Shown: positions 24,623-33,591, counted from the stretch's first letter. The stretch: 64,000 nt of DNA from Bradyrhizobium lablabi (GCF_001440475.1 NZ_LLYB01000134.1:227078-291077), one strand, 5' to 3'. The notes: generated by a model not told the origin, from the sequence alone. Made by a program: numbers and translations.

Positions 24623-26653
24623 TCAGGCCGCCCGCACCGAGCCGAGGAACTTGCCGACCTCGCGCTTGAGACGGCCGGAGTCGGACGACAGCGACTGCGC
24701 CGCCGACAGCACCTGCGATGAGGCCGAACCGGTTTCGCCGGCGCCGCGCTGCACGTCGGTGATGTTGGAAGAAACCTGCTGGGTCCCGCGCGCAGCCTGC
24801 TGCACGTTGCGGGAGATTTCCTGGGTCGCGGCGCCCTGCTCTTCCACGGCGGCTGCAATGGTCGACGAGATTTCCGACAGCTTCTCGATGGTAGAGCTGA
24901 TCGCCTGGATCGCCCCGACCGACTCTTCCGTCGCAGCCTGGATGCCGCTGATCTGCTGACCGATCTCGCCGGTCGCCTTCGAGGTCTGCTCGGCAAGCGC
25001 CTTCACCTCGGAAGCAACGACCGCGAAGCCGCGGCCGGCATCGCCGGCGCGCGCGGCCTCGATGGTGGCGTTGAGCGCCAGCAAATTGGTCTGCTCGGCG
25101 ATGGTGTTGATGAGTTCGACCACCGCGCCGATGCGGGCAGCGGCCTTCGACAATTCGCTGACGCGGCTATTGGTGGTGCGGGCCTGATCGACGGCCTCAT
25201 TGGCCATCCGCGCCGATTCCTGAACCTGGCGGCCGATCTCGGTGATCGACGACGCCATCTCCTCGGTGGAGGAAGCCACCGACTGCACATTGGTGGAAGC
25301 TTCCTCGGAAGCCGCGGCCACCATCGTGGTCAGTTCCTGGGCGCGTTCGGCGGTCGTCGTCAGCGTACCGGCGGCGGTTTCGAGGTCGGTCGAGGCCGAC
25401 GATACGGTCTCGACGATCTTGCCGATCGCGCCTTCGAAATCGTCGGCGAGCTTGATCATTTCGGCCTTGCGCCGTTGCGCCGCGACCAAGTCCTGCTGGA
25501 CCTTGGCTTCGGCTTCCTCGCGCGCCTTGTGCTCGGCGTTCTCGCGAATGACGGTCACCGTCTTGGCGAGGTCGCCGATTTCGTCGCCGCGGGTCGCACC
25601 GGGAATCTCGACTTCGAGATTGCCGCCCGCCATCTCGCCCAGCGCGCCGTTCAGGCGCGTCATCGGACGCGCGACACCCATGAACGAGAACACCACCGAG
25701 GCGATCAGCGAGGCGACCACGATGATCGCCATGATCAGGTTGATCTGGTTGGCACTCTCGGTATCGGCCATGACCTCGTCCTTGGAGGTCTTCGCATCCT
25801 TTTGCGCGGCCGCGACGGTCGTTTCCATCAGATCGGCGACGTCGGCGGCGGCCTTGACCGTGCGGTTGGCGACGATGTCGTTCTTGATTTGCTCGGTCTT
25901 GACGGCTTCCTCATTGGCGGCCAGGAAGCGTTTGACGAGCGAGGAAAGGTTGCTGACTACGACCAGCAATTCGCGATCGTCGGCCTCGCCGCGCAGCTTG
26001 TTGAACACGTCCTTCAGCGAGGCCTCGGTCTTGGCCATCTCGGTGACCAGGTTGGCGTCGCCGGTGGCGCCGAGCTTCCAGGCAGCCGCCCGCAGCGCGT
26101 TCACCTTGCCATCAGCCTGGAACAGCAGACGTTCGATCTCGAGGCGGTTGTCCAGCTTCTGCATGGCCGGCAACTTCATCTGAGTATCGACCGCCTTGTT
26201 CCATTCCTCCGAGATCACCGAGCGCTTCTCGATCTGCGCCAGCAGCGTCGTCTGCGCCTGGGCGAGATCTTCCACGGCGGCGGCAAAGCCCTCCATCAGG
26301 GATTTCGTCTTCTGCAGCCGCTCCTTGGCGTCCGCTCGCTGGGCCATCGCCAGCGCCGCCTCCAGCTCCTTTGCCGCGCTCGCCTTGTGACGCTGCAAAT
26401 CGGCGAGGGCCTTTTCGACTTCAGCCTTCCTTCTGGACAGGCGGACGTCGCCGGCGGCCAGCTGAATTTTGCGCAGGTCGATATGCGCGGCGAGCGCACT
26501 ATTCGCAACCTGCTGCGACCGATTGGCGCGCTCGCTGGCTTCCTCGATCTTCGCTTCGGTGACCATCTGGTTGGCCACCATGCCGATCGCCAGCAGGACG
26601 CCCACCGCCCCGGCCAAGCCCAGTTTGTTTCCGATGCGGTTGAGCTTGATCAT
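24623..26653 (-). CDS. methyl-accepting chemotaxis protein 4 (long helical sensor)
   Basis: This is the largest receptor of the array, with 676 residues. The first membrane helix, GNKLGLAGAVGVLLAIGMVA, is at 8-27. A periplasmic helical region of about 270 residues follows, long enough for a helical bimodular (HBM-type) sensor. The second helix is near 300-325, followed by HAMP with DEIG and the signalling domain ending FLGSVRAA. The ATG at 26651-26653 (MIKLNRIG) is chosen; the frame continues upstream, but that part is antisense to chemoreceptor 5 sequence. The hairpin tip differs slightly (IAEQTNLL instead of IAGQTNLL). Confidence 0.95.
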   Translation of the reverse strand: MIKLNRIGNKLGLAGAVGVLLAIGMVANQMVTEAKIEEASERANRSQQVANSALAAHIDLRKIQLAAGDVRLSRRKAEVEKALADLQRHKASAAKELEAALAMAQRADAKERLQKTKSLMEGFAAAVEDLAQAQTTLLAQIEKRSVISEEWNKAVDTQMKLPAMQKLDNRLEIERLLFQADGKVNALRAAAWKLGATGDANLVTEMAKTEASLKDVFNKLRGEADDRELLVVVSNLSSLVKRFLAANEEAVKTEQIKNDIVANRTVKAAADVADLMETTVAAAQKDAKTSKDEVMADTESANQINLIMAIIVVASLIASVVFSFMGVARPMTRLNGALGEMAGGNLEVEIPGATRGDEIGDLAKTVTVIRENAEHKAREEAEAKVQQDLVAAQRRKAEMIKLADDFEGAIGKIVETVSSASTDLETAAGTLTTTAERAQELTTMVAAASEEASTNVQSVASSTEEMASSITEIGRQVQESARMANEAVDQARTTNSRVSELSKAAARIGAVVELINTIAEQTNLLALNATIEAARAGDAGRGFAVVASEVKALAEQTSKATGEIGQQISGIQAATEESVGAIQAISSTIEKLSEISSTIAAAVEEQGAATQEISRNVQQAARGTQQVSSNITDVQRGAGETGSASSQVLSAAQSLSSDSGRLKREVGKFLGSVRAA

Positions 26654-26843
26654 GTCGACGACCCCAAATTCTTCTGAATCAGTTTTTTCCGGAGGCGGAA
26701 TTTGCCCTACCAAGGAATCAGCAACCTTCGCGCGTGAAACCCGGAGATACGGGCCAGCGTAGCGGCGACCGGTTAATTTCCGCTTGCGGGAAACTACGGA
26801 AAATCTAGCTGGGTTGCATCTCAACAAACCTCGCGTAAAACGC

Positions 26844-26884
26844 GAAAAAGCCCGGCGCCCTGTCCGGGAACCGGGCCTTTCGTC
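26844..26884 (-). terminator. intrinsic terminator after MCP 5
   Basis: On the minus strand AAAGGCCCGG and CCGGGCTTTTT frame an imperfect GC-rich hairpin ending in T residues, 16 bp after the stop codon of chemoreceptor 5. It isolates that gene from chemoreceptor 4. Confidence 0.85.
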
Positions 26885-26900
26885 TGCGGCCGACCGGTTG

Positions 26901-28592
26901 TCAGGCTGCCCGGACGGATTCCAGAAACTTGCCGACTTCGAGCCGGAGGCGGTTGCTGTCGCCCGACAGCGACTGCGCTGCCGACAATACCTGGGAAGAG
27001 GCCGCGCCGGTCTCGCTGGCGCCGCGCTGCACGTCGGTGATGTTGCTGGAGACCTGCTGGGTGCCCCGCGCCGCCTGCTGCACGTTGCGGGAGATTTCCT
27101 GCGTCGCAGCGCCCTGCTCTTCCACGGCGGCGGCAATGGCCGAAGAGATCTCCGCCAGCCGTTCGATGGTGCCGCTGATTTCCTTGATCGCGTTCACCGA
27201 CTCCTGGGTTGCGCCCTGGATGCCGGCAATCTGCTGGCTGATCTCGCCGGTGGCCTTTGCCGTCTGTTCGGCCAGCGCCTTGACCTCCGAGGCCACGACC
27301 GCAAAGCCGCGCCCGGCATCGCCGGCGCGCGCCGCCTCGATGGTGGCGTTGAGCGCGAGCAAATTGGTTTGGCCTGCGATGGTGTTGATGAGTTCGACGA
27401 CATCGCCGATCCGGCCCGCCGCCTTGGACAATTCGCTGACGCGGTCGTTGGTGACGCGGGCCTGCCCGACCGCGTCGGTCGCCATCCGCGCCGATTCCTG
27501 CACCTGGCGGCCGATCTCGGTGACCGAGGAAGAAAGCTCCTCGGTCGCCGACGCCACCGACTGCACGTTGGCGGAGGCTTCGCCGGAGGCCGAAGCGACC
27601 GTCGATGTCAGCGTCTGCGAGCGTTCGGCAGTCGCCGACAGCGTGCCGGCGGACGCTTCGAGCTGCGTCGACGCCGACGATACCGTCTGCACGATCTCGC
27701 CGATCACGCTCTCGAAATTGCGCGTAATGCCGTCGACCCGCCGGCCGCGCTCGATCTTGGCTTCGGCGTCGGCGGCTGCGGCTTCGTCGGCGGCCTTCTT
27801 GGCGATCAGCGCCTGCTTGAACACCTGCAAGGTGTCGGCCATCGCACCGATTTCAGTCTTCTCGCCCTGATGCGGCACGTTGGCGCTCAGATCGCCATTG
27901 CCCAGCGCTTGCATCGGCGTAACGATGGAGGCGATGCCGCTCGAGACGTCGCGAACCAGATAGGCGCTGATACCGATGCCGATGACGACGGCGGCGCCCA
28001 GGATCAGGGCCAGCATCATCAGCGCGGAGGTGTAGCTGTCGGCCGCATCCTGTGCCGCCTTGTCGGCGCCGGCGTTGTTGAGGTCGATGTCCTTGCGCAG
28101 GACGGCATCGGCATCGAGCCCGATCTTGTTGACCGTCTTGGTGTTCAGCTCATGGGCTTCGCGCGGAATCTGGCCGGCCGCCTTGCGCGACAGCGCCATC
28201 ACCTCCTCGGTGCCTTTCTTGTAGCTCTCCCAGAGCTTCACCCATTCGTTATAGAGCGCACGCTCTTCGGGCGATGTGATCATCGGCTCATAGGCCGCGC
28301 GTGCCTTGGCGTTAGCTTCGACGACGGTCGCGAGGGTCTTTTCCTGCGCCAGCTTCTCTTCCAGCGTTTCGGACAGCATGTGCTCGCGGATCACGTTGCG
28401 ATAGGTGATGACGCCGGCGCGCAGGTCGCCCAGCACGCGGACGCTCGGCAGCCAGCTCGTCGAGATGTCGACCGTGTTGGCATTGATGGCCCGCATGTTC
28501 CGGACCGCGAGCAAACCCATGCCCGTCGTCGCGACGAGCAGGAAGGCCACCACGGCGATGATCTTGGTGCGGATGGAGTATTTGGCGAGCAT
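26901..28592 (-). CDS. methyl-accepting chemotaxis protein 5 (4HB_MCP sensor)
   Basis: This chemoreceptor has 563 residues. The first membrane helix is IIAVVAFLLVATTGMGLLAV near 10-29. The periplasmic 4HB_MCP-type domain has the typical STSWLPSVRVLGDLRAGVITYRNVIREHM opening. The second helix near 190-212 (MLALILGAAVVIGIGISAYL) is followed by a HAMP domain in which the usual DExG reads TEIG. The signalling domain ends FLESVRAA. The ATG at 28590-28592 has AAGAG upstream. As the rightmost receptor it is transcribed first on the minus strand, and a terminator follows it. Confidence 0.95.
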   Translation of the reverse strand: MLAKYSIRTKIIAVVAFLLVATTGMGLLAVRNMRAINANTVDISTSWLPSVRVLGDLRAGVITYRNVIREHMLSETLEEKLAQEKTLATVVEANAKARAAYEPMITSPEERALYNEWVKLWESYKKGTEEVMALSRKAAGQIPREAHELNTKTVNKIGLDADAVLRKDIDLNNAGADKAAQDAADSYTSALMMLALILGAAVVIGIGISAYLVRDVSSGIASIVTPMQALGNGDLSANVPHQGEKTEIGAMADTLQVFKQALIAKKAADEAAAADAEAKIERGRRVDGITRNFESVIGEIVQTVSSASTQLEASAGTLSATAERSQTLTSTVASASGEASANVQSVASATEELSSSVTEIGRQVQESARMATDAVGQARVTNDRVSELSKAAGRIGDVVELINTIAGQTNLLALNATIEAARAGDAGRGFAVVASEVKALAEQTAKATGEISQQIAGIQGATQESVNAIKEISGTIERLAEISSAIAAAVEEQGAATQEISRNVQQAARGTQQVSSNITDVQRGASETGAASSQVLSAAQSLSGDSNRLRLEVGKFLESVRAA

Positions 28593-28758
28593 GGCGGGAA
28601 TCTCTTGGTTTTGGGCGCGTGGACACGCCGAACGTGGCAAGGCGTCGGAATGTCGGGGAATCAAGAAAAGAGACGTTGCAGGACATCAAACCCGCTACGT
28701 CCTCAGGTTGAGTTAACGAAGTCTGGTAAAAATACCTACAAGTCGGACTCACACCGGC

Positions 28759-28779
28759 CAAAAAACGCCGGCGCGGCGA
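28759..28779 (-). terminator. short intrinsic-terminator-like hairpin after otnK
   Basis: On the minus strand CGCCG-CGC-CGGCG is followed directly by TTTTTT, immediately after the otnK stop codon. The stem is only 5 bp, so strength is uncertain. Confidence 0.45.
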
Positions 28780-30057
28780 TCAGCGCATCAGCTTCAGCGC
28801 GTCGGAGAAAAACTCCGGCCCACCGAAATTGCCTGATTTCAGGGCAAGCAGCATCTCGCCTTTGTCGGAGCCGACGGATCGCAAAACCGGCACTCCTGCA
28901 GCGATTTCTTCGCCTACCAGGAAGCCGGGAAGGCGCAGGCGATCGACGACGGCGCCTGAAGTTTCACCACCGGCGACCACCAGCCGCCGCACGCCTGAAC
29001 GCACCAAGCCTTCGGCGATATCGGCCATCGCCTGCTCGATGGCATGTCCGGCTGCATCGCGGCCATGCCGGGATTGCAGAGCTGAAACCTGATCCGGCGT
29101 CGAGCTGCTGGCGATCAGGATCGGGCCGTCGGTGATTCGGTCGCTTGCCCAGGCCAGCGCGCGGCGGGCTTCGGCGGGACCGGCGATGATCTGCTCGGGA
29201 TCGAGATGCAAAACGGGCATCACCTTTTCGGCGTTGGCAATCTGCGCCAGCGTCGCCTGCGAGCAGCTCCCCGCAAGGCACGCCGCCGGTCCACCGACCG
29301 GCGCGTCGGATACCGCGCCCGCGGCAGCCGCCTTGACCTTGCCGGAGGCGACCAGCGCCCGCGCGAGGCCGAGGCCGATGCCGGATGCACCCACCGACAG
29401 GCGGTGATCCAGCGCCACCGCGCCGATGGTTTCGAGATCCCGATCAAAGACGGCGTCGATGATGGCTGCGCCGATGCCCTTGCCCGAGAGATCGGCGAGG
29501 CGCCCGCGAACCGCCTCCGCGCCGCGCGACAGCGTGGCGAGATCGGCCAGCCCGACCTTGGTCCGGCTCTGGCGCGCCAAAACCCGCACCAGATTGGAAT
29601 CGTGCATCGGGTTGAGCGGATGGTCCTTCAGCGGGCTTTCGTTCAGCGGCACGGAACCGACGAACAGATTGCCCTGATAGACGGTGCGGCCGGTTTCCGG
29701 AAAGGCCGGCGTCACCAGCACGATCGCATCGCCGGAATCCGTCCGCAGCGCATCCATGACCGGGCCGATATTGCCGGCATCGGTGGAATCGAAGGTTGAG
29801 CAGATCTTGAACAGCACATGGCCGGCGCCGCGGCCGCGCAGCCATTTTTCCGCGGCGCGCGAGCGGTCCACCGCCACCTCAGCCTCGATCGAGCGGCTCT
29901 TGAGCGACACCACGACCGCATCCACCTCGGGGAGCGCGAGATCGTCCGAGGGAACGCCGATGGTCTGCACCGTGCGCAGGCCCTGACGGGTCAGCGTGTT
30001 GGCGAGATCGGAGGCGCCGGTGTAGTCGTCGGCGATGCAGCCCAAGGACAGTTTCAC
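28780..30057 (-). CDS. otnK: 3-oxo-tetronate kinase OtnK
   Basis: This four-carbon acid sugar kinase of 425 residues phosphorylates 3-oxo-tetronate to the 4-phosphate, the step before OtnC. The N-terminal DUF1537-type domain starts SLGCIADDYTGASDLANTLTRQGL, and CSTFDSTDAGNIGPVMDAL holds the substrate-binding region. The C-terminal nucleotide-binding domain carries VVAGGETSGAVVDRL. Its ATG overlaps the otnI stop by 4 bp (ATGA), so translation is coupled. It is the last gene of a minus-strand ltnD-unknown-otnI-otnK unit. Confidence 0.94.
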   Translation of the reverse strand: MKLSLGCIADDYTGASDLANTLTRQGLRTVQTIGVPSDDLALPEVDAVVVSLKSRSIEAEVAVDRSRAAEKWLRGRGAGHVLFKICSTFDSTDAGNIGPVMDALRTDSGDAIVLVTPAFPETGRTVYQGNLFVGSVPLNESPLKDHPLNPMHDSNLVRVLARQSRTKVGLADLATLSRGAEAVRGRLADLSGKGIGAAIIDAVFDRDLETIGAVALDHRLSVGASGIGLGLARALVASGKVKAAAAGAVSDAPVGGPAACLAGSCSQATLAQIANAEKVMPVLHLDPEQIIAGPAEARRALAWASDRITDGPILIASSSTPDQVSALQSRHGRDAAGHAIEQAMADIAEGLVRSGVRRLVVAGGETSGAVVDRLRLPGFLVGEEIAAGVPVLRSVGSDKGEMLLALKSGNFGGPEFFSDALKLMR

Positions 30058-30836
30058 GATTTCGCTCCGGCATAGGGCTTGAACCAGGCAAGTCCGTCGG
30101 TGGTCTTGCCGCGCGGGTTGTATTCGCAGCCCACGAAGCCGCCATAGCCGAGCCGGTCGAGTTCAGCGAACAGGAAGGGATAGTTCAGCTCCTCGCCGTC
30201 GGGCTCGTTGCGCGAGGGAATGCTGGCGATCTGGATATGGCCGGTGATCGGCATCATCTCGCGCAGCCGCATGGTGACGTCGCCGTGAATGATCTGGCAG
30301 TGGTAGATGTCGAACTGCAGCTTCAGGTTTGAAATCTTCAGCTCGGTAATCAGATCGCGGGCAAAACCGAAATCGTTGAGAAAATATCCCGGCACGTTGC
30401 GCGAATTGATCGGCTCGATCACGACGTCGAGGCCGTGAGGCGCGAAGAATTCCGCCGCCCACGCCACGGACTTGTAGAATTGCTCGACGGCCTTGGCGTT
30501 GCTACGGTCGGCAATACCCGCCATCAGATGCAAGCGCTTGACGCCGGTCGCCTTGGCATAGGGCAACGCCGTATCGAGGCTTCGCTTCAGATCGTCAAAC
30601 CGTTCCGGCAGCGCGGCAAAACCTTTTTCGCCGGCGTCCCAATTGCCCGGCGGCAGATTGAACAGCGCCTGTGTCAGGCCGTTGCGTTTCAAGCGTTCGC
30701 CGACGGCCTCGGCCGGGTGATCGTACGGAAACAGGAATTCGACGGCAGTGAAGCCCGCTTTCGCTGCGGCGTCGATGCGGTCGAGGAACGGAACCTCGGT
30801 GAACATCATGGAGAGATTGGCGGCAAAGCGCGGCAT
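30054..30836 (-). CDS. otnI: 2-oxo-tetronate isomerase OtnI
   Basis: This TIM-barrel protein of 260 residues belongs to the hydroxypyruvate isomerase family. Its start PRFAANLSMMFTEVPFLDRIDAAAKAGFTAVEFLFPYD and the metal-ligand segments VVIEPINSRNVPGYFLN, LQFDIYHCQIIHGD and VGCEYNPRG are typical. It interconverts 2-oxo- and 3-oxo-tetronate, linking the dehydrogenase LtnD to the kinase OtnK. The assignment as OtnI rather than hydroxypyruvate isomerase rests on the neighbouring otnK, ltnD and otnC. The gene overlaps otnK by 4 bp. Confidence 0.92.
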   Translation of the reverse strand: MPRFAANLSMMFTEVPFLDRIDAAAKAGFTAVEFLFPYDHPAEAVGERLKRNGLTQALFNLPPGNWDAGEKGFAALPERFDDLKRSLDTALPYAKATGVKRLHLMAGIADRSNAKAVEQFYKSVAWAAEFFAPHGLDVVIEPINSRNVPGYFLNDFGFARDLITELKISNLKLQFDIYHCQIIHGDVTMRLREMMPITGHIQIASIPSRNEPDGEELNYPFLFAELDRLGYGGFVGCEYNPRGKTTDGLAWFKPYAGAKS

Positions 30837-30874
30837 GTTCGGTCTCGCTTAGGGTTGCTGTTCGATGATGCGTC

Positions 30875-31165
30875 TCAACCGTGGGCAGTCCACGCGTTTC
30901 GAAGATATTCGTCCTGCTGTTCGTCACATAGAGGCTTGAGGGGACTGCGATCCAAATTATACCTTCTCATCAGAGCGACCAGGTCGCGTAGACTTTCCTT
31001 GTCCATCGGGCGCCGGACGATCAGTTCCAGGTCGCGAACAACCCCCGTTACCTTCTCGATTTCAGAGATCGATTGAATCCGTGCGAAGAAATAATCCTCA
31101 TCCGTCTGGCTGTAGAAGCGCGGCCCGTTGATGAGCAGGACAGATTTTGCAACTTCGTTCGGCAT
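30875..31165 (-). CDS. unknown 96-residue protein inside the ltnD-otnI unit
   Basis: I do not recognise this gene. It encodes 96 residues, soluble and charged: PNEVAKSVLLINGPRFYSQTDEDYFFARIQSISEIEKV, then REL/DLELIVRRPMDKESLRDLVALMRRYNLD. It lies between ltnD (34-bp gap) and otnI (38-bp gap) on the same strand, so it is probably cotranscribed, yet the known four-carbon acid sugar operons that I recall do not contain it. The ATG at 31165 begins MPNEVAKSV. Its codon use is less GC-biased than the neighbours, which suggests an insertion. A role in the pathway is not supported by any motif. Confidence 0.7.
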   Translation of the reverse strand: MPNEVAKSVLLINGPRFYSQTDEDYFFARIQSISEIEKVTGVVRDLELIVRRPMDKESLRDLVALMRRYNLDRSPLKPLCDEQQDEYLRNAWTAHG

Positions 31166-31199
31166 CTCAAACGCTCGGCTAAAACAGGACCCTCGCGGT

Positions 31200-32114
31200 T
31201 TACTTCGGCTCGCCCGGCAGCGGCGTGCCGGTGACCTTCGCATACATCCGCGCCACCGAGGCGTCGTCGTCGCGGCCCATGCCGGCGGCCGACGTCATCA
31301 GGAACATCTGCAAGGCAGCAGCGGAAACCGGCACCGGGAATTTCTGCGAGCGCGCCATGTCCTGGATGATGCCGAGGTCTTTCACGAAAATATCTACCGC
31401 GCTGCGCGGTGCGTAATCGCCGTCGAGCACATGCGGCATGCGGTTCTCGAACATCCAGGAATTGCCGGCGGACGCCGTGATCACCTCGTAGACCTTGCGG
31501 ATATCGAGCCCCTGCTTGGCGGCGAATGCGATGGCTTCGGAGGCGGCAGCGATGTGCACGCCCGCGAGCAACTGGTTGATCATCTTGAACGCGGCCCCCT
31601 GCCCGGCGGCGTCGCCGAGTTCGTAGAGTTTTGCCGCCATCGCATCCAGCGCCGGGCGTGCCTTGGCGAAGGCGGCCGGACTGCCGGAGGCCAGAATGGT
31701 GAGTTCGCCCTGCGCCGCGCGCTGCGCGCCACCGGAAATCGGCGCGTCGAGGTAATGGCGGTCAGTCGCCTCCAACTGCTTGGCGAGCCGCCGCGCGACG
31801 TCGGGATCCATGGTCGCGGAGGAAATGAATACCGCGCCTTCCCCGAGCGTTTCCGCAACGCCATTGGCGCCGAACAAAATGGTCTCGGTCTGGGCGGCGT
31901 TGACGACGACGCTGACGACGATGTCGGCGGATTTTGCGGCTTCCGCCGGCGTGCTCGCCCCCTTGCCGCCGTCGGCCACGAACCGCTTCACCGTTTCAGC
32001 GGATACGTCGCAGCCGGTGACTTCCAGCCCCGCGCGGCGCAATGAGGTCGCCATGCCATATCCCATCGAGCCCAGCCCGATGACGGCGACACGCGGTTTG
32101 GCGGATTCTGGCAT
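31200..32114 (-). CDS. ltnD: L-threonate dehydrogenase LtnD
   Basis: This NAD-dependent beta-hydroxyacid dehydrogenase of 304 residues has VIGLGSMGYGMATSLRRAGL as the Rossmann motif near residue 12. DAPISGGAQRAAQGELTI is the substrate-binding segment, and GAAFKMINQLLAGVHIAAASEAIA carries the catalytic Lys. It oxidises L-threonate to 2-oxo-tetronate, the entry step of the pathway. The ATG at 32112-32114 (MPESAKPRV) is used. otnC starts on the opposite strand 123 bp away, so a shared divergent promoter region is likely. Confidence 0.93.
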   Translation of the reverse strand: MPESAKPRVAVIGLGSMGYGMATSLRRAGLEVTGCDVSAETVKRFVADGGKGASTPAEAAKSADIVVSVVVNAAQTETILFGANGVAETLGEGAVFISSATMDPDVARRLAKQLEATDRHYLDAPISGGAQRAAQGELTILASGSPAAFAKARPALDAMAAKLYELGDAAGQGAAFKMINQLLAGVHIAAASEAIAFAAKQGLDIRKVYEVITASAGNSWMFENRMPHVLDGDYAPRSAVDIFVKDLGIIQDMARSQKFPVPVSAAALQMFLMTSAAGMGRDDDASVARMYAKVTGTPLPGEPK

Positions 32115-32236
32115 TGCGGCGATTCCTCGATAGGTTTCTCGTTCGCCGCCATGGGCCGGCGGCCTTGTCCCTTGCGTATCACGGCTTGGCCGCGCTGCCA
32201 AAGCGTGAGACAAGGCTTCAAAACGGGGTCGGTTTT

Positions 32237-32899
32237 ATGAGCGAAACAAGGATCCGCGAGGAAATCTGCCGCCTCGGCCGCTCGCTGTTCGAGCGCGGGC
32301 TGACGCCCGGTTCCTCCGGCAATATCAGCGTCAAGCTCGACGACGGCGGCTGGCTGGTGACGCCGACCAATGCCTCGCTTGGCTTCCTCGACCCGGCGCG
32401 GATGTCGCGGCTCGCACCGGATGGACGGCTGGTTTCCGGCGATGCGCCGACCAAGGAAGTGCCGCTGCACACCGCGCTCTACCAGACCCGTGGCGCCGCG
32501 CGCGCCGTGGTGCATCTGCATTCAACCCACTCGGTGGCGTTGTCGATGCTGCCGGAGATCGACCCGCGTGCCGCGCTGCCGCCGATGACACCTTATTATC
32601 TGATGAAATGCGGGCAGACCGCGCTTGTGCCTTATTACCGGCCGGGCGATCCGGCGGTTGCGGACGCCATCAAGGGGCTGGCCGGGAAATATTCGTCCGT
32701 GCTGCTCGCCAATCATGGGCCGGTGGTGTCGGGCGACACGCTTGAGGCTGCCGTGTTCGCGATGGAAGAGCTGGAAGAGACGGCGAAGCTGTATCTGCTG
32801 CTGCGGGGGTTGAACCCGAGGTACCTGTCGCCAGAACAGGTAAAGGACTTGACGAAAGTGTTCGGGCTCACTCTGCCCGAAACTCACGATCACACATAG
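32237..32899 (+). CDS. otnC: 3-oxo-tetronate 4-phosphate decarboxylase OtnC (class II aldolase)
   Basis: This class II aldolase/adducin-fold protein has 220 residues. Zinc- and substrate-binding segments are seen: SSGNISVKLD near 29-38, the HLHSTHSVALSML zinc His pair near 95-107, and ANHGPVVSG near 160. It decarboxylates 3-oxo-tetronate 4-phosphate to dihydroxyacetone phosphate, completing the route that LtnD, OtnI and OtnK begin. It is divergent from those genes, which is a different arrangement from the usual single operon. The ATG at 32237 (MSETRIREE) begins the conserved helix. Confidence 0.93.
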   Translation: MSETRIREEICRLGRSLFERGLTPGSSGNISVKLDDGGWLVTPTNASLGFLDPARMSRLAPDGRLVSGDAPTKEVPLHTALYQTRGAARAVVHLHSTHSVALSMLPEIDPRAALPPMTPYYLMKCGQTALVPYYRPGDPAVADAIKGLAGKYSSVLLANHGPVVSGDTLEAAVFAMEELEETAKLYLLLRGLNPRYLSPEQVKDLTKVFGLTLPETHDHT

Positions 32900-32906
32900 T
32901 CATCCC

Positions 32907-33497
32907 ATGCAAACCAATCTCAAATGCTTCAAGTCCGATAGAAAGTTCTGGGTGATTGGCTATGGGCCAGGCCATGGTCCCCTTCTGCTGAGAAGTGGAA
33001 AGACCGATGAACACCATACCCGCATCGACGTGCTAATTCTCGATGTACGTGCGATGGAAACTAGATCCTGGTCCGAAGGATTTGAGATTGCGCTGGTTGA
33101 TCAGGCCTACCTGCGAGATTTCCGCAGCCGCCCGGCCGAGATGATGGAACCAGGACTCAATGTGTACGCCATCTCCGGCGAAGGGTGGCAAGGATTCATC
33201 CTTGGTGGAAACCTTTGCGTCCATGAAGATGAAGCCGATTGGGGGGCACCAAGCGCGTTCGCTGCTGCAGATCATGTAGGCCTGGCCCTGGCGGCAAGGC
33301 CAACGGACGCCGAGGTCGAAGCGGCGGCTCGTGTCCTTGATAAAGCGGGGCGCCACCATCATTGGTGGTCCAAAACCATTAAACCGTACGATGAGTTTGC
33401 CAAGACGGACCCGATCGCCAAGAGCGAGTTTGAAGGGATCGTGGAGCGGATGTTGATGGCCGCATCACAGGCAAAGCGAAATACGGAAACACCATAA
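32907..33497 (+). CDS. unknown 196-residue protein after otnC
   Basis: I do not recognise this gene. It starts 7 bp after otnC and probably shares its transcript. The protein has 196 residues, no membrane segment or signal peptide, and a middle stretch YAISGEGWQGFILGGNLCVHEDEADWGAPSAF. The C-terminal half has RHHHWWSKTIKPYDEF and a terminal helix. Base composition is lower in GC than its neighbours, as in the Imm26-like and SUFU-like genes, which suggests acquisition. A family D palindrome lies between its stop and the livF stop. Confidence 0.75.
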   Translation: MQTNLKCFKSDRKFWVIGYGPGHGPLLLRSGKTDEHHTRIDVLILDVRAMETRSWSEGFEIALVDQAYLRDFRSRPAEMMEPGLNVYAISGEGWQGFILGGNLCVHEDEADWGAPSAFAAADHVGLALAARPTDAEVEAAARVLDKAGRHHHWWSKTIKPYDEFAKTDPIAKSEFEGIVERMLMAASQAKRNTETP

Positions 33498-33509
33498 CGC
33501 GCTGCAGTC

Positions 33510-33589
33510 GTAGCCCGGATGGAGCGTAGCGCAATCCGGGGCCGGTGCTCGTTGTTTCCCGGATTTCGCTGCGCTCCATCCGGGCTACA
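33510..33589. repeat. Family D palindromic repeat
   Basis: GTAGCCCGGATGGAGCG and its inverted counterpart CGCTCCATCCGGGCTAC flank GCAATCCGGG and CCCGGATTTCGC. It fills the convergent gap, starting 12 bp after one stop codon and ending 2 bp from the livF stop codon. Confidence 0.9.
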
Positions 33590-33591
33590 CA

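Noticed and set aside
26784..29135. 783-codon open frame on the plus strand across receptor 5
   Set aside because: Same high-GC antisense artefact; it runs through a terminator and an intergenic gap and into otnK antisense sequence.
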